A stretch of 64,000 nt of DNA from Pseudomonadota bacterium (GTDB lineage Bacteria > Pseudomonadota > Alphaproteobacteria > Caulobacterales > Caulobacteraceae): assembly GCA_018241995.1 (NCBI GenBank), contig JAFECT010000003.1, positions 248,001-312,000 of the forward strand. The letters run 5' to 3'. Made by a program: the position numbers and the translations under genes. The notes under the pieces were generated by a model that was given only the letters and a program-made list of their open reading frames with translations, had not been told where the DNA came from and did no database searches. Within the stretch, counting starts at the first letter, position 1; every line of letters starts with the position of its first letter. Of this stretch, positions 44,942 to 54,944 are shown piece by piece.

Positions 44942-46929
44942 CCGCAGAGCTCGGCGCCTTTTCGCTGGTCCTGGCCCTGGTCTTCTCCCTGGCCCAGGCC
45001 GTGCTCTCGGCCGCCGGGCGCGTCACCGGTGCTCAGGCCTTCCGGCGCGCAGGCGAGGGCGCAGCCCTGGCCGCCTTCCTGGCCGTTGCCGCTGCGTTCC
45101 TGGCCCTCACGGCGGCTTTCGTGAGCTCGGACTTCTCCATCGCCTACGTCGCCAACAACTCCCACACCGACAAGCCGCTGATCTACAAGATCGCCGGCGT
45201 CTGGGGCGGGCATGAGGGCTCGCTGCTGCTCTGGTGCCTGGCCCTGACCGGGTACGGCGCCGCCGTCGCCCTGTTCGGCGAGCGTCTGCCGCGCAACCTG
45301 AAGAGCCTGACGGTAGCCAGCCAGGGCGTGCTCGGCGTGCTGTTCATCGGCTTTGCCGTGTTCGCATCGAACGCCTTCCTCAGGCTGCCGACGCCGCCGG
45401 TTGAAGGGCGTTCGCTCAATCCCCTGCTGCAGGACCCCGCGCTCGCACTGCATCCGCCATTCCTCTACGCAGGCTATGTGGGCCTGTCGGTGCCGTTCTC
45501 GCTGGCGGTTGCGGCCCTGATCGAGGGGCGGATCGACGCCGCCTGGGCCCGCTGGGTCAGGCCCTGGACTCTGGCGGCCTGGTCGCTGCTGACCGTCGGC
45601 ATCACGCTGGGCGCCTTTTGGGCCTACTACGAACTGGGCTGGGGCGGCTGGTGGGCCTGGGACCCGGTGGAGAACGCCAGCTTCATGCCGTGGCTGGCTT
45701 CGGCCGCCCTGCTGCATTCGGCCGTCGTGACCGAGAAGCGCGGAGCCTTGCCCGGCTGGACGGTGTTCCTGGCGCTGCTGGCCTTCAGCTTCTCCATGCT
45801 GGGCGCCTTCCTGGTGCGCTCGGGCATCCTGACCTCGGTGCACGCCTTCGCCGTAGATCCGACGCGTGGGGTGATCCTGGTCGGGATCATGCTGGCGGCG
45901 GCCGGCGCCGGGTTTGGCCTGTTCGCCTGGCGCGTCCCCAACCTGGCGCCGGGCGGCGTGTTCGCGCCGATCAGCCGCGAGGCGAGCCTGGTGCTCAACA
46001 ACCTCTTCCTGGCGGTCGCCGCGGCGGTGGTGTTCGTCGGCACCCTGTTTCCGCTGCTGTTCGAGGCCCTGCACAAGACCATCTCGATCGGCCCGCCCTA
46101 CTTCAACCTGACCTTCGCGCCCCTGATGGGCGCAGCCCTGCTGGTGCTTCCGGCCGGGCCGCTCCTGGCCTGGAAGCGAGCCGATCTGAAGGGCGTGTGG
46201 CAGAGGCTGATGCTGGCCGCGGCCCTGGCCGCAGGCGCGGCGATCCTGACCCTGGCGCTGCACGCGCCAATCGCGGTCTTCGCCGCCATCGGCGTGGGAC
46301 TGGGCGTCTGGGTGGCTGTGGGTGCGCTGCTGGAGGCGGCCCAGCGCGTGCGGCTGTTCAAGGCGCCCCTGGCCGAAAGCCTGCGGCGCGTCGGCGGCCT
46401 GCCGCGCGGGTCCTGGGGCATGACCCTGGCGCACCTGGGCCTCGGCCTGTTCGTCATGGGCGCGGCCTATGAGACAGCCTATCGCGTTGAGGCGGCCGAG
46501 GTCCTGGCGCCGGGCGGATCGCTGCGGCTGGGCGCCTATGTGCTGACGCTGGACTCCGTCGTCGGCGTCGCGGGTCCAAACTATTCGGCCGAGCGGGCCC
46601 GGATTTCGGTGACGCGCGCCAACGGCGCGCCGGTCTGCAAGGCCGAGCCGGAGCGCCGCTACTATCCTGTCAATCGCCAGCAGACCTCCGAGGTCGGGCT
46701 GTGCTTCAAAGGGCTGAATGACCTCTATGTGGTGGCCGGCGACGCGCGCGCGCTGCCGAACGGGACCGAGGGGCGGCTGATCCGCGCCTATTGGAACCCC
46801 TGGGTGCGGCTGATCTTCCTGGGCCCGCTGCTGATGGCCATCGGCGGGGCGCTGTCGCTGAGCGACCGGCGCTTGAGGCTGGCGGCGGCGCAACGCGCCG
46901 CGCCCGTCACGGCTGAGGCGCGCGCGTGA
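44938..46929 (+). CDS. ccmF: Cytochrome c haem lyase subunit CcmF (CycK)
   Basis: Membrane core of the haem ligation machinery. The 663-residue protein has about 15 hydrophobic helices and the tryptophan-rich WWD signature GGWWAWDPVENASFMPWL at about residues 235-252, flanked by conserved histidines (for example NNSHTDKPLIYKIAGVWGGHEGS near residue 80). ATG 44938 overlaps ccmE and the stop overlaps ccmH, giving a tightly coupled ccmEFH set. No ccmI (cycH) gene precedes ccmE here. Confidence 0.95.
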   Translation: MTAELGAFSLVLALVFSLAQAVLSAAGRVTGAQAFRRAGEGAALAAFLAVAAAFLALTAAFVSSDFSIAYVANNSHTDKPLIYKIAGVWGGHEGSLLLWCLALTGYGAAVALFGERLPRNLKSLTVASQGVLGVLFIGFAVFASNAFLRLPTPPVEGRSLNPLLQDPALALHPPFLYAGYVGLSVPFSLAVAALIEGRIDAAWARWVRPWTLAAWSLLTVGITLGAFWAYYELGWGGWWAWDPVENASFMPWLASAALLHSAVVTEKRGALPGWTVFLALLAFSFSMLGAFLVRSGILTSVHAFAVDPTRGVILVGIMLAAAGAGFGLFAWRVPNLAPGGVFAPISREASLVLNNLFLAVAAAVVFVGTLFPLLFEALHKTISIGPPYFNLTFAPLMGAALLVLPAGPLLAWKRADLKGVWQRLMLAAALAAGAAILTLALHAPIAVFAAIGVGLGVWVAVGALLEAAQRVRLFKAPLAESLRRVGGLPRGSWGMTLAHLGLGLFVMGAAYETAYRVEAAEVLAPGGSLRLGAYVLTLDSVVGVAGPNYSAERARISVTRANGAPVCKAEPERRYYPVNRQQTSEVGLCFKGLNDLYVVAGDARALPNGTEGRLIRAYWNPWVRLIFLGPLLMAIGGALSLSDRRLRLAAAQRAAPVTAEARA

Positions 46930-47438
46930 AGGCCGCGCGCGCCTTGATCCTGGCCTGTGCGGCGGCCCTGTGCCTGGCGGCCGCCTCCGATCCCGCCGAA
47001 CGCCTGCCGGATGCTGCCCAGGAGGCGCACGCGCGCGAGCTTTTTCGCCAGATCCGCTGTGTGGTCTGCCAGTCGGAATCCATCGACGAGTCCGAAGCCG
47101 ATCTCGCCCGCGACCTGCGCCGCACCGTCCGCGAGCAGGTGGCGGCGGGCCGTTCCGACGCAGAGATCAAACAGTTCCTGACCACGCGGTATGGCGAGTT
47201 CATCCTGCTCAAGCCGCCCTTCTCGGGCGCGACCCTGGTGCTCTGGCTGCTGCCCGCGGCGCTGCTGGCGGGCGCGGTCGGCGTGTTGCTGGCTCAGGCT
47301 CGGCGGCGAACGCCGGCCGAGGCGGCGCTGTCGCCTGAGGAAGAGGCGCGCCTGCGGGCGCTGACCGCAGCGAACGGCCCTGAAATGGCCTCGACCTCGT
47401 CGCACGACGGCGCCGAGGATGACCCACGTGTAACTTGA
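46926..47438 (+). CDS. ccmH: Cytochrome c maturation thiol oxidoreductase CcmH (CycL)
   Basis: Reduces apocytochrome c cysteines for haem attachment. The 170-residue protein has a Sec-type N-terminal helix (about 5-20), the active RCVVCQ motif (Cys45, Cys48) followed by SESIDESEADLARDLRR, and a second membrane helix (about 98-122) with a charged tail. It starts at GTG 46926, overlapping the ccmF stop. Length and layout match the short CcmH form of alphaproteobacteria. Confidence 0.94.
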   Translation: MKAARALILACAAALCLAAASDPAERLPDAAQEAHARELFRQIRCVVCQSESIDESEADLARDLRRTVREQVAAGRSDAEIKQFLTTRYGEFILLKPPFSGATLVLWLLPAALLAGAVGVLLAQARRRTPAEAALSPEEEARLRALTAANGPEMASTSSHDGAEDDPRVT

Positions 47439-47532
47439 ACCTCTCGTGGATAGGCTCCATGCCACTATATGAGAGACTAAAGCGTTTTAGGTCCGGGGCC
47501 GGGCGTCCGGTTTCGGCAATCTGAGGTAAGAC

Positions 47533-49092
47533 TTGGCGAACATGCGCAACAAGACATTCTTCATGGGCGCGATCGCGGGCGCGGGCGTGGCCTGTGCGGC
47601 CCTCGCGGGCGCCGGCCTGCAGTTCCCTTCGGCCATGGCTCAGCCGGTGAGCCAGAGCGCCCAGATCTTCAAGACCGGCGGCCAGCCGGTGGTCGCGCCC
47701 CCCGCGGGCGCGCCGGTCACCTTCGCCGACATCGTCGACCGGGTGTCGCCGGCCGTGGTCTCGATCGAGACTCGCTCCAAGGTGAAGGCCGAGCAGCTGC
47801 GCAAGGTGCCGGGCTTCGAGAACTTCCCCTTCGTCAACCCGCAGGCGCCCGGCGCCCAGGGCGGCGGCAAGGACGACGATGAGGCTGAAGCGCCCGAGCA
47901 GTTCGGCGCCGGCTCCGGCTTCTTCATCTCGTCCGACGGCTACATCGTCACCAACAACCACGTGGTCGAGGGCGCGGACGAGATCACCGTCAAGCTCAAG
48001 GACGACCGCGAGTTGAAGGCCAAGGTCATCGGCCGCGACGTGGCCACCGACCTGGCCGTGGTCAAGGTCGAGGGCGGGCCGTTCCCCTATGTGGACTTCG
48101 AAACCGCGGCCAAGCCGCGCGTCGGCGACTGGGTCATCGCTATCGGCAACCCGTTCACGCTCGGCGGCACCGTGACCGCCGGCATAGTGTCGGCCTACTC
48201 GCGCGACATCGGCGACCAGTACGTCGACTACATCCAGATCGACGCGCCCATCAACCGGGGCAACTCGGGCGGCCCGACCTTCGACATCTACGGCCGGGTG
48301 ATCGGGGTGAACACCGCGATCTATTCGCCCAACGGCGCTTACGCGGGCATCGGCTTCGCCATTCCCGCCGACGTCGCCAACTCGATCTCCAAGCAGCTGA
48401 TTTCCGGCGGCAAGGTGGCGCGCGGCTATCTGGGCGTGACCATCACCAGCCTGTCGGACGACATCGCCGAGAGCCTCAGCTTGCCCAACAAGAACGGCGC
48501 CTATGTCACCGACGTGACCGCGGGCGGGCCGTCGGACCGGGCCGGCGTCAAGGTCGGCGACGTGGTGCTGAAGCTGAACGGCCAGCCCGTGAAGGACAAC
48601 ACCGAGCTGACCCGTCGCGTGGCCATGGCCCGCGCCGGCGACGTGCTGCACCTTGAGGTGCTGCGCTCCGGCAAGCATCTGAACCTGGACGTGAAATCCG
48701 GCGTGCGCCCGAGTGAAACCGAGCTGGCGCAGCGCGGCGGCGGCTCGGACAAGGCGCCGGCGCCGGTGACGCCCGACGTGTCCGGCCCCTCGGCGCTCGG
48801 CCTGACGGTCGGCCCGATCGACCAGGCCAACCGCGACAAGTACGGCCTGCCCGCCAAGACCCAGGGCGCGGTGATCCTGGGCGTGGCGCCCAAGACGCCG
48901 GCCGCGCACCGCGGCTTGAGGGCCGGGGACGTGGTGGTCTCCGCCGACAACCGGCCGATCACCAACGGCGCGGAGTTCAAGTCGGTGGTCGACGGCGTGA
49001 AGTCGGCCGGGCGGCCCAGCGTGCTCTTGCTGGTGCAGCGCAACGGGCAGAATATCCCGGTGGCGATTCCGTTCGAAGAAACCAAGAAATAG
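47533..49092 (+). CDS. degP: DegP/HtrA periplasmic serine protease
   Basis: Periplasmic protease and chaperone. The 519-residue protein has an N-terminal signal (ending near AMA at residue 36), a trypsin-like domain with His in VTNNHVVEG (about 139), Asp in TDLAVVKV (about 171) and Ser in GNSGGPTFD (about 245), and two PDZ domains (about 300-390 and 420-510). TTG 47533 is favoured because GAGGTAAG sits at a good distance; ATG 47542 is the alternative. It follows ccmH, as degP follows the cyc genes in Rhizobium. Confidence 0.94.
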   Translation: MANMRNKTFFMGAIAGAGVACAALAGAGLQFPSAMAQPVSQSAQIFKTGGQPVVAPPAGAPVTFADIVDRVSPAVVSIETRSKVKAEQLRKVPGFENFPFVNPQAPGAQGGGKDDDEAEAPEQFGAGSGFFISSDGYIVTNNHVVEGADEITVKLKDDRELKAKVIGRDVATDLAVVKVEGGPFPYVDFETAAKPRVGDWVIAIGNPFTLGGTVTAGIVSAYSRDIGDQYVDYIQIDAPINRGNSGGPTFDIYGRVIGVNTAIYSPNGAYAGIGFAIPADVANSISKQLISGGKVARGYLGVTITSLSDDIAESLSLPNKNGAYVTDVTAGGPSDRAGVKVGDVVLKLNGQPVKDNTELTRRVAMARAGDVLHLEVLRSGKHLNLDVKSGVRPSETELAQRGGGSDKAPAPVTPDVSGPSALGLTVGPIDQANRDKYGLPAKTQGAVILGVAPKTPAAHRGLRAGDVVVSADNRPITNGAEFKSVVDGVKSAGRPSVLLLVQRNGQNIPVAIPFEETKK

Positions 49093-49165
49093 GCGTCCGA
49101 CGGAACGCAGGATGCTGGACAAGCCGGGGCGGTCTTGACGCCCCGGCGCCTCACTCGGGGGTGAG

Positions 49166-49837
49166 ATGCGGGTATTGATCGTCGAGGATGACCTGGAGGC
49201 CGCCGCCGCCATGGTGCGCGGGCTCTCGGAGTCCGGCTTCGAAGTCACCCATGCGCCGGACGGCGCCGACGGCCTGTCGAAGGCACAGGGCGGCGAATTC
49301 GAGGTCTATGTGGTCGACCGCATGCTGCCCAAACTCGACGGCCTGTCGATGGTCGAGACCCTGCGGCGCGAGGGCGACCAGACGCCGGTGCTGTTTCTGT
49401 CGGCCCTGGGCGAGATCAACGACCGTGTCACCGGGCTGAAGGCCGGCGGCGACGACTATCTGGTCAAGCCCTACGCCTTCGCCGAACTGGTGGCTCGCGT
49501 CGAGGCCCTGGCCCGTCGGCGCGAAACCGGCTCGGTGCAGACGGTCTTGAAGGTCGGGGACCTGGAAATGGACCTGATCGGCCGGCGCGTGCACCGCTCC
49601 GGCACCGAGATCGACCTGCAGCCGCGCGAGTTCCAGCTGCTGGAGTTCCTGATGCGCCACGCCGGCCAGTCGGTGACCCGCACCATGCTGCTCGAGAAGG
49701 TGTGGGAGTATCACTTCGACCCGCAGACCAACGTCATCGACGTGCACATCTCCCGCCTCCGGTCGAAGATCGACAAGGGCTTCGACCGCCCCATGCTGCA
49801 GACCGTCCGCGGCGCGGGGTATCGGCTGGAAGCGTAA
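49166..49837 (+). CDS. OmpR-family response regulator (FeuP-like)
   Basis: A 223-residue regulator: an N-terminal receiver with phospho-Asp51 in VVDRMLPKLDG, followed by an OmpR-type winged helix (REFQLLEFLMRHAGQSVTRTMLLEKVW, then IDVHISRLRSKID). It pairs with the kinase gene 12 bases downstream. The order degP, regulator, kinase corresponds to degP-feuP-feuQ of rhizobia. Targets are not known here. Confidence 0.93.
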   Translation: MRVLIVEDDLEAAAAMVRGLSESGFEVTHAPDGADGLSKAQGGEFEVYVVDRMLPKLDGLSMVETLRREGDQTPVLFLSALGEINDRVTGLKAGGDDYLVKPYAFAELVARVEALARRRETGSVQTVLKVGDLEMDLIGRRVHRSGTEIDLQPREFQLLEFLMRHAGQSVTRTMLLEKVWEYHFDPQTNVIDVHISRLRSKIDKGFDRPMLQTVRGAGYRLEA

Positions 49838-49849
49838 GCTCGGCCGGGA

Positions 49850-51253
49850 ATGAAGCTTCCCTCGCTCTTTCGGCGCACGCCGTTCCGCCTGACGCTGCTG
49901 TTCCTGGCGCTGTTCGCGGCGGTTTCCAGCGTGCTCCTGGCCTACATCTACGTCGCCACCGCGACGGAGGCGCGCCGGCGGGCGGATGCGGAGGTGCGCA
50001 CCGAGCTGACCGACCTCACCTCGCTCTATAATGCGCGCGGCCAGGATGCGCTGAACTCCGCCCTGGTCGAGCGGACCCTGCGTGAGGGGCCCTACCTCTA
50101 TCGGCTGGCCTCGGCGCAGGGGAAGACCATCACCGGCAACATCGGGGCCAGCCCGATCACCAATTTCCACGGCCAGACCACTTGGCAGAGCTTCACCCTG
50201 ACCGACACCGACAAGTCCGGCCAGGTGGTGCAGCGCGGCGCGCGGGGCGTGGAGACGCCGTTGGCCGACGGCAGCCGATTGTTCGTCGGCGTCGACCTGG
50301 GCGACGCGGAGGCGCACATCAAGCGCGTTTCGATGTCGCTGTGGGGCGCAGGCGCGGTGGTGCTTCTGCTGGGGCTCGCGGGCGGGCTGGTGATCAGCCA
50401 CAACGTCGAGCGCTCCATGGCCGAGGTGAACCGCGTGGTCGGCGCCGTGCAGGACGGCGACATGTCAGCCCGCGCCCAGGTGCGCGGCGCCGGCGACGAG
50501 CTCGACGAACTGGCCATCGGCATGAACACCATGCTCGACAAGCTCGAGCAGTCCATGGCCTCGATCCGCCACGCCGGCGACGCCATCGCCCACGACCTGC
50601 GATCGCCGCTCACACGAATGCGGGCGCGGCTCGAAGTCGCCATGCTCGACGCCGAGGACGGCCGCGCCGATCCCAAGACGGCGCTTGGCATCGCGCTGGG
50701 TGAGGCGGACGAGCTGCTCAAGACCTTCAACACCGTGCTGTCGATCTCGCGCCTGCAGGCGGCGGGCGAGGCGCCCGATCCCAAGGTGTTCGACGCCGGC
50801 GACCTGGCCGCCGACATGGCCGAGCTCTACGAACCGGCGGCCGACGACAAGGGGCTGGAGTTCCAGGCGGAAGTGCAACGTGGCCTGCTCGTGAAAGGAA
50901 ATCGCGAGTTCATGGCCCAGGCCCTGGCCAATCTGATCGACAACGCCATGAAGTACACGCCGTCAGGGGGGGCGGTGATGCTGCGCGCGCGGCGGCGCTC
51001 GTCGGGCGAGGTCGAGTTCTCGGTCACCGATACCGGTCCGGGCGTTCCCGAGGAGGACCGCGAGCGGGTGGTGCAGCGTTTCGTGCGCCTGGAAAACAGC
51101 CGCACCCAGTCGGGATCGGGCCTGGGCCTGTCGCTGGTGCAGGCGGTCGCCGAGGCGCACGGCGGGCGGCTGCAGCTCGACGAGGGTCCCGGCGTGGTGG
51201 ACAACTCCGGGCCGGGCCTGCGCGTGGCCCTGGTCTTCCCCGCCGCGTCCTGA
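49850..51253 (+). CDS. Sensor histidine kinase (FeuQ-like)
   Basis: A 467-residue inner-membrane sensor. Two membrane helices (about 14-36 and 166-186) flank a periplasmic domain of about 130 residues. HAMP (about 186-240), HisKA (AHDLRSPLTRMRARLE, phospho-His248), and HATPase (NLIDNAMKY, DTGPGVPEEDRE, GSGLGLSLV) follow. All catalytic motifs are present. It is 12 bases from its response regulator gene and 12 bases from glnE. The signal sensed is not known. Confidence 0.93.
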   Translation: MKLPSLFRRTPFRLTLLFLALFAAVSSVLLAYIYVATATEARRRADAEVRTELTDLTSLYNARGQDALNSALVERTLREGPYLYRLASAQGKTITGNIGASPITNFHGQTTWQSFTLTDTDKSGQVVQRGARGVETPLADGSRLFVGVDLGDAEAHIKRVSMSLWGAGAVVLLLGLAGGLVISHNVERSMAEVNRVVGAVQDGDMSARAQVRGAGDELDELAIGMNTMLDKLEQSMASIRHAGDAIAHDLRSPLTRMRARLEVAMLDAEDGRADPKTALGIALGEADELLKTFNTVLSISRLQAAGEAPDPKVFDAGDLAADMAELYEPAADDKGLEFQAEVQRGLLVKGNREFMAQALANLIDNAMKYTPSGGAVMLRARRRSSGEVEFSVTDTGPGVPEEDRERVVQRFVRLENSRTQSGSGLGLSLVQAVAEAHGGRLQLDEGPGVVDNSGPGLRVALVFPAAS

Positions 51254-51265
51254 CACTTAAGGCCC

Positions 51266-54211
51266 ATGCCGAAAGGGCCTGACCTCAAGAGCCTGATCTC
51301 GCCCTGCGGGCCGGTGATTGACGCCGCGGCGGCCGAGCGCACACGTGAGGCCTTGGCGGATGCGGCCGACGCGGCCGGCTGGCGCGACTGCCTCGACGAG
51401 GCTTGGCCGGCGCTCCAGCCCGTGTTCGCCGCCTCGCCCTACCTGGCGCGTCTGGCGCGCACCTCGCCCGAGCGCCTGCGCAGCCTGCTGGACGCCGCCC
51501 CAGACGCGCGTCTGGAGGAACTCCTGGCGGCGACGGAGGCCATGGTCGCAGCGCCGCCTGAGCTGGACGAGGCAAAGGTCCGGTTGCGGCGGCTGAAGGG
51601 CGATCTGCACCTGCTGTGCGCCCTGGCCGATCTCGGTGGCGTCTGGGACCTGGGCAAGGTCACCGGCGCCCTGACCGGTTTCGCCGACCTGAGCGTCCAC
51701 GCCGCCCTAGCCGTGGCCGCCGCGGTCGAGCGGGCCAGGGGGCGGCTGCAGGGCGATCCGAGCTCGGCGGAAGGCCCCGTGCCGGGCCTGTTCGGCCTGG
51801 CCATGGGCAAGTACGGCGCGTTCGAGCTGAACTATTCCTCGGACATCGACCTGACCCTCTTCTACGAGCCCGAGGCCCTGCCCCTGGCCGAGGGTGTCGA
51901 GCCCCAGGGTTTCGTCAACCGCATCGCCCAGTCGCTGACCAATATCCTCAACGACCGGACCAGTGACGGCTATGTGTTCCGCCTGGACCTGAGGCTGAGG
52001 CCCGACCCGGCCTCGACACCGCCGGTGATCGCGGCGGCGGCGGCGCTGCACTACTACGAGACCGTGGGCCAGAACTGGGAACGCGCGGCCTTCATCAAGG
52101 CGCGGCCGGGGGCGGGCGACCTCGAGCGCGGCGTCGAGTTCCTGAAGGCGCTGGAGCCGTTCGTCTGGCGGCGCAGTCTCGACTATGCCGCCATCGCCGA
52201 CGTGCATTCGATCAAGCGCCAGATCCACGTGCACCGCGCCGATGAGCGCCTGGAGGCGGCGGGCGCGAACCTGAAGCTGGGCGGCGGGGGCATCCGCGAG
52301 GTCGAGTTTTTCGTCCAGACCCAGCAGCTGATCCTTGGCGGCCGTGACCGAAGCCTGCGTTCGCCACGCACCCTGGAGGCGCTGGAGGCTCTGACCACAG
52401 CCGGCCACGTCACGGCGGCCGCAGCCAAGGACATGGCCTCGGCCTACCAGCGCCTGCGCGGGTGGGAGCATCGGGTGCAGATGCTGGAGGACGAGCAGAC
52501 CCATGTGCTGCCCGCCTCGGGCGAAGATCGTCTGCGGGTCGCAGCGCTTGCGGGCGCCGAGAGCCTGGAAGCCTTCGACGAGCAGGTCTCCACGACCCTC
52601 AAGACGGTCAACCGGCGTTACGGCGAGCTGTTCGCCAGCGATGAGTCCCTGTCGTCCGAGCATGGCAGCCTGGTGTTCACCGGGGTTGATGACGATCCGG
52701 CGACGCTGGAGACTCTCGGCCGCATGGGCTTCGACGACCCGGCGCGCGTCTCCTCCACCATCCGCGCATGGCACCATGGCCGCATCCCCGCCACGCGCAG
52801 CGAGCGGGGGCGTGAGCTGTTCACGCGCCTGGCGCCCAGGCTGCTTGAGGCCGCCGCACGCACGGGAGCGCCCGACGCCGCCTTCACCCGCTTCGCCGCC
52901 TTCTTCTCGGGCCTCAGCGCCGGCGTGCAGATCCAGTCGCTGTTTCTGGCCCAGCCAGGCCTGTTCGAGCTGATCGTGCAGGTCATGGCCTTTTCGCCCA
53001 AGCTGGCCTCGACCCTGGCCCGGCGGCCGGCGGCGCTCGACGCCCTGCTGGATCAGAGCTTTTTCGCCAATCTCGACCTGGACAGCGGCGTGATCGCCGA
53101 GCTGGCCGCCGCTGCGGCCTCCGCGGGCGGGTTCGAACAGGCCATGGACGCGGTGCGCCGCATCCATCGCGAGCAGGCTTTCCGCATCGGGGTTCAGGCG
53201 ATCTCGGGCGCCGCGAAGTCCGACGAGATCGGCCGCGCCTACTCCGACCTGGCGGACGCTTGCCTGCATGCCCTGGCGCCGGCGGCGCTGCGCGAAACGG
53301 TGCGCCAGGGCGGCGACTTCCCGGGCCAGGTCGCGGTGGTGGCGCTGGGGAAGCTGGGTTCGCGCGAGATGACCGCGACCTCGGATCTGGACCTGATGAC
53401 GGTCTATGCGGCGCCCGATCCCGCCGCGGCGTCGAGCCTGAAGGGATGGGCGGCTGAGACCTTCTATGGCCGCTTCACCCAGCGCCTGATCGCTGCCCTT
53501 TCGGCGCCCACGGCGGAGGGTGAGCTCTACGAAATCGACATGCAGCTGAGGCCTTCCGGGGCCAAGGGGCCGGTGGCGGTCAGCCTCGGCGGATTCGAGC
53601 GCTACTACGCCGAGGAGGCCGATACCTGGGAATTCCTGGTCCTGACTCGCGCACGCGTCGCCTGGGCCAGCTCGGAAGACTTCGGCCAGCGTGTGGCTGC
53701 GGCCATCGAAGCCGCCCTGCGTCGCCCGCGCGATTTCGCCGACACCGCGCACGACGTACGGGCGATGCGAGCCGTGATCGAGCGCGAACGACCGCCGCAC
53801 GGCGTCTGGGATTTCAAGCTTTCGCCGGGCGGGCAGACCGATTGCGAGTTCGCTGCGCAGTTCCTGCAGATCGCCCATGCCGGGGCGGGCGGGCCGCTCA
53901 GGCCGGGGACGCTCGACGCCCTGGCTGCGCTGACGTCGGCCGGGTTGGCCGCGCAGAGCGATCTGGACAAGCTGGCCAGGAGCTGGCGGCTGCATCAGGA
54001 CCTGGCCCAGCTGAAGCGCGCTGCGCTTGGCCCCCGCGCCGATCCGACAGGCGAGCCGGAACCGTTCCGCTTGCGCCTCGCCCAGGCGGGGGGCGCTGAA
54101 ACCCTGCCCGACCTCGAACGGAAACTTGCGGCGGTGCGACGATCTGCGCGCGCCGCGTTTGAGGCCGTCGTGCCGGCCGGCGACGGAATGGCCGAGCCCG
54201 AACGTTTGTAA
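51266..54211 (+). CDS. glnE: Bifunctional glutamine synthetase adenylyltransferase/deadenylase
   Basis: Controls glutamine synthetase activity by attaching or removing AMP in response to PII. The 981-residue protein has the two nucleotidyltransferase domains of GlnE: GKYGAFELNYSSDIDL at about residue 180 (deadenylylation half) and GKLGSREMTATSDLDL at about residue 694 (adenylylation half), with the intervening regulatory helices. Both catalytic Asp pairs are present. Length is normal. A roughly 50-base gap separates it from the EF-hand gene. Confidence 0.96.
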   Translation: MPKGPDLKSLISPCGPVIDAAAAERTREALADAADAAGWRDCLDEAWPALQPVFAASPYLARLARTSPERLRSLLDAAPDARLEELLAATEAMVAAPPELDEAKVRLRRLKGDLHLLCALADLGGVWDLGKVTGALTGFADLSVHAALAVAAAVERARGRLQGDPSSAEGPVPGLFGLAMGKYGAFELNYSSDIDLTLFYEPEALPLAEGVEPQGFVNRIAQSLTNILNDRTSDGYVFRLDLRLRPDPASTPPVIAAAAALHYYETVGQNWERAAFIKARPGAGDLERGVEFLKALEPFVWRRSLDYAAIADVHSIKRQIHVHRADERLEAAGANLKLGGGGIREVEFFVQTQQLILGGRDRSLRSPRTLEALEALTTAGHVTAAAAKDMASAYQRLRGWEHRVQMLEDEQTHVLPASGEDRLRVAALAGAESLEAFDEQVSTTLKTVNRRYGELFASDESLSSEHGSLVFTGVDDDPATLETLGRMGFDDPARVSSTIRAWHHGRIPATRSERGRELFTRLAPRLLEAAARTGAPDAAFTRFAAFFSGLSAGVQIQSLFLAQPGLFELIVQVMAFSPKLASTLARRPAALDALLDQSFFANLDLDSGVIAELAAAAASAGGFEQAMDAVRRIHREQAFRIGVQAISGAAKSDEIGRAYSDLADACLHALAPAALRETVRQGGDFPGQVAVVALGKLGSREMTATSDLDLMTVYAAPDPAAASSLKGWAAETFYGRFTQRLIAALSAPTAEGELYEIDMQLRPSGAKGPVAVSLGGFERYYAEEADTWEFLVLTRARVAWASSEDFGQRVAAAIEAALRRPRDFADTAHDVRAMRAVIERERPPHGVWDFKLSPGGQTDCEFAAQFLQIAHAGAGGPLRPGTLDALAALTSAGLAAQSDLDKLARSWRLHQDLAQLKRAALGPRADPTGEPEPFRLRLAQAGGAETLPDLERKLAAVRRSARAAFEAVVPAGDGMAEPERL

Positions 54212-54260
54212 GGTCGAAGCGGCGCTTGAGCCGCAACCACGTGTTCGAAGGATCAACCCC

Positions 54261-54944
54261 ATGCCTTCCAAAGCCTTTTTGGGTCTGACGTCGCTCGCCT
54301 CGGTCGCTGTCGCGCTGGGCCTGGCCGGCGTCGCCATGGGCCAGGCCGCTCCCGCCGGCCACAAGCCCGCGCCCGGCCCGGTCACCCACGACGAAGCCAT
54401 GAAGCGCGCGCACGACATGTTCGCCCGCCTCGACGCCAACCACGACGGCAAGATCACCGCCGAGGAAGTCGCCCAGGCCCAGGCGCATATGCGCCAGATG
54501 ATGCGCGACAAGCTGTTCGACGCGCTGGACGCCAACCACGACGGCCAAATTTCCAAGGCGGAGTGGGCCGCCGCCGCGGACCGCCGCGCCCAGCGCATGG
54601 CCGAGCGTCGTGAGCACATGGGCGAGCACGGCCCGATGGGTGGCCCCGGCATGGGCGGCGAAGGCGGTCACGGCCCCATGGGGCACGGCGGCATGCGTCA
54701 TCACATGCGCGGCCGTATGGGCGGCCACGGCGCGGCGGCCTTCCTGGCCCGCTTCGACGCCAACGGCGATGGCGTGGTCTCCGAGCAGGAGTTCATGGCC
54801 AAGGCCGAGGCGCGCTTCCAGCACATGGACCGCAACCACGACGGCGTGATCACCCCTGATGAGCGCCAGATGGGCGGGCGCTGGGGCGGCCACGGCAGGC
54901 ATCACGGCGGACCCGATGGCCACGGCGACGCCGACAAGAAGTAG
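54261..54944 (+). CDS. Exported EF-hand protein, His/Met/Gly-rich
   Basis: A 227-residue protein with a Sec signal peptide (cut near residue 29). It carries four EF-hand loops: residues 58-69 (DANHDGKITAEE), 90-101 (DANHDGQISKAE), 166-177 (DANGDGVVSEQE) and 190-201 (DRNHDGVITPDE). Two His/Met/Gly-rich linkers (115-160 and 204-224) could bind copper or nickel. ATG 54261 is chosen; the reading frame runs upstream into glnE. It stands directly before an ECF sigma factor, suggesting a sensor or buffer in the periplasm. Confidence 0.9.
   Translation: MPSKAFLGLTSLASVAVALGLAGVAMGQAAPAGHKPAPGPVTHDEAMKRAHDMFARLDANHDGKITAEEVAQAQAHMRQMMRDKLFDALDANHDGQISKAEWAAAADRRAQRMAERREHMGEHGPMGGPGMGGEGGHGPMGHGGMRHHMRGRMGGHGAAAFLARFDANGDGVVSEQEFMAKAEARFQHMDRNHDGVITPDERQMGGRWGGHGRHHGGPDGHGDADKK

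Noticed and set aside
44911..46893. A 660-codon frame antisense to ccmF
   Set aside because: It lies opposite ccmF and has the Gln/Arg/Gly bias of shadow frames, without domains.
51707..54652. A 981-codon open frame antisense to glnE
   Set aside because: The plus-strand protein has both GlnE catalytic domains; the antisense reading has no motif and crosses into the EF-hand gene.
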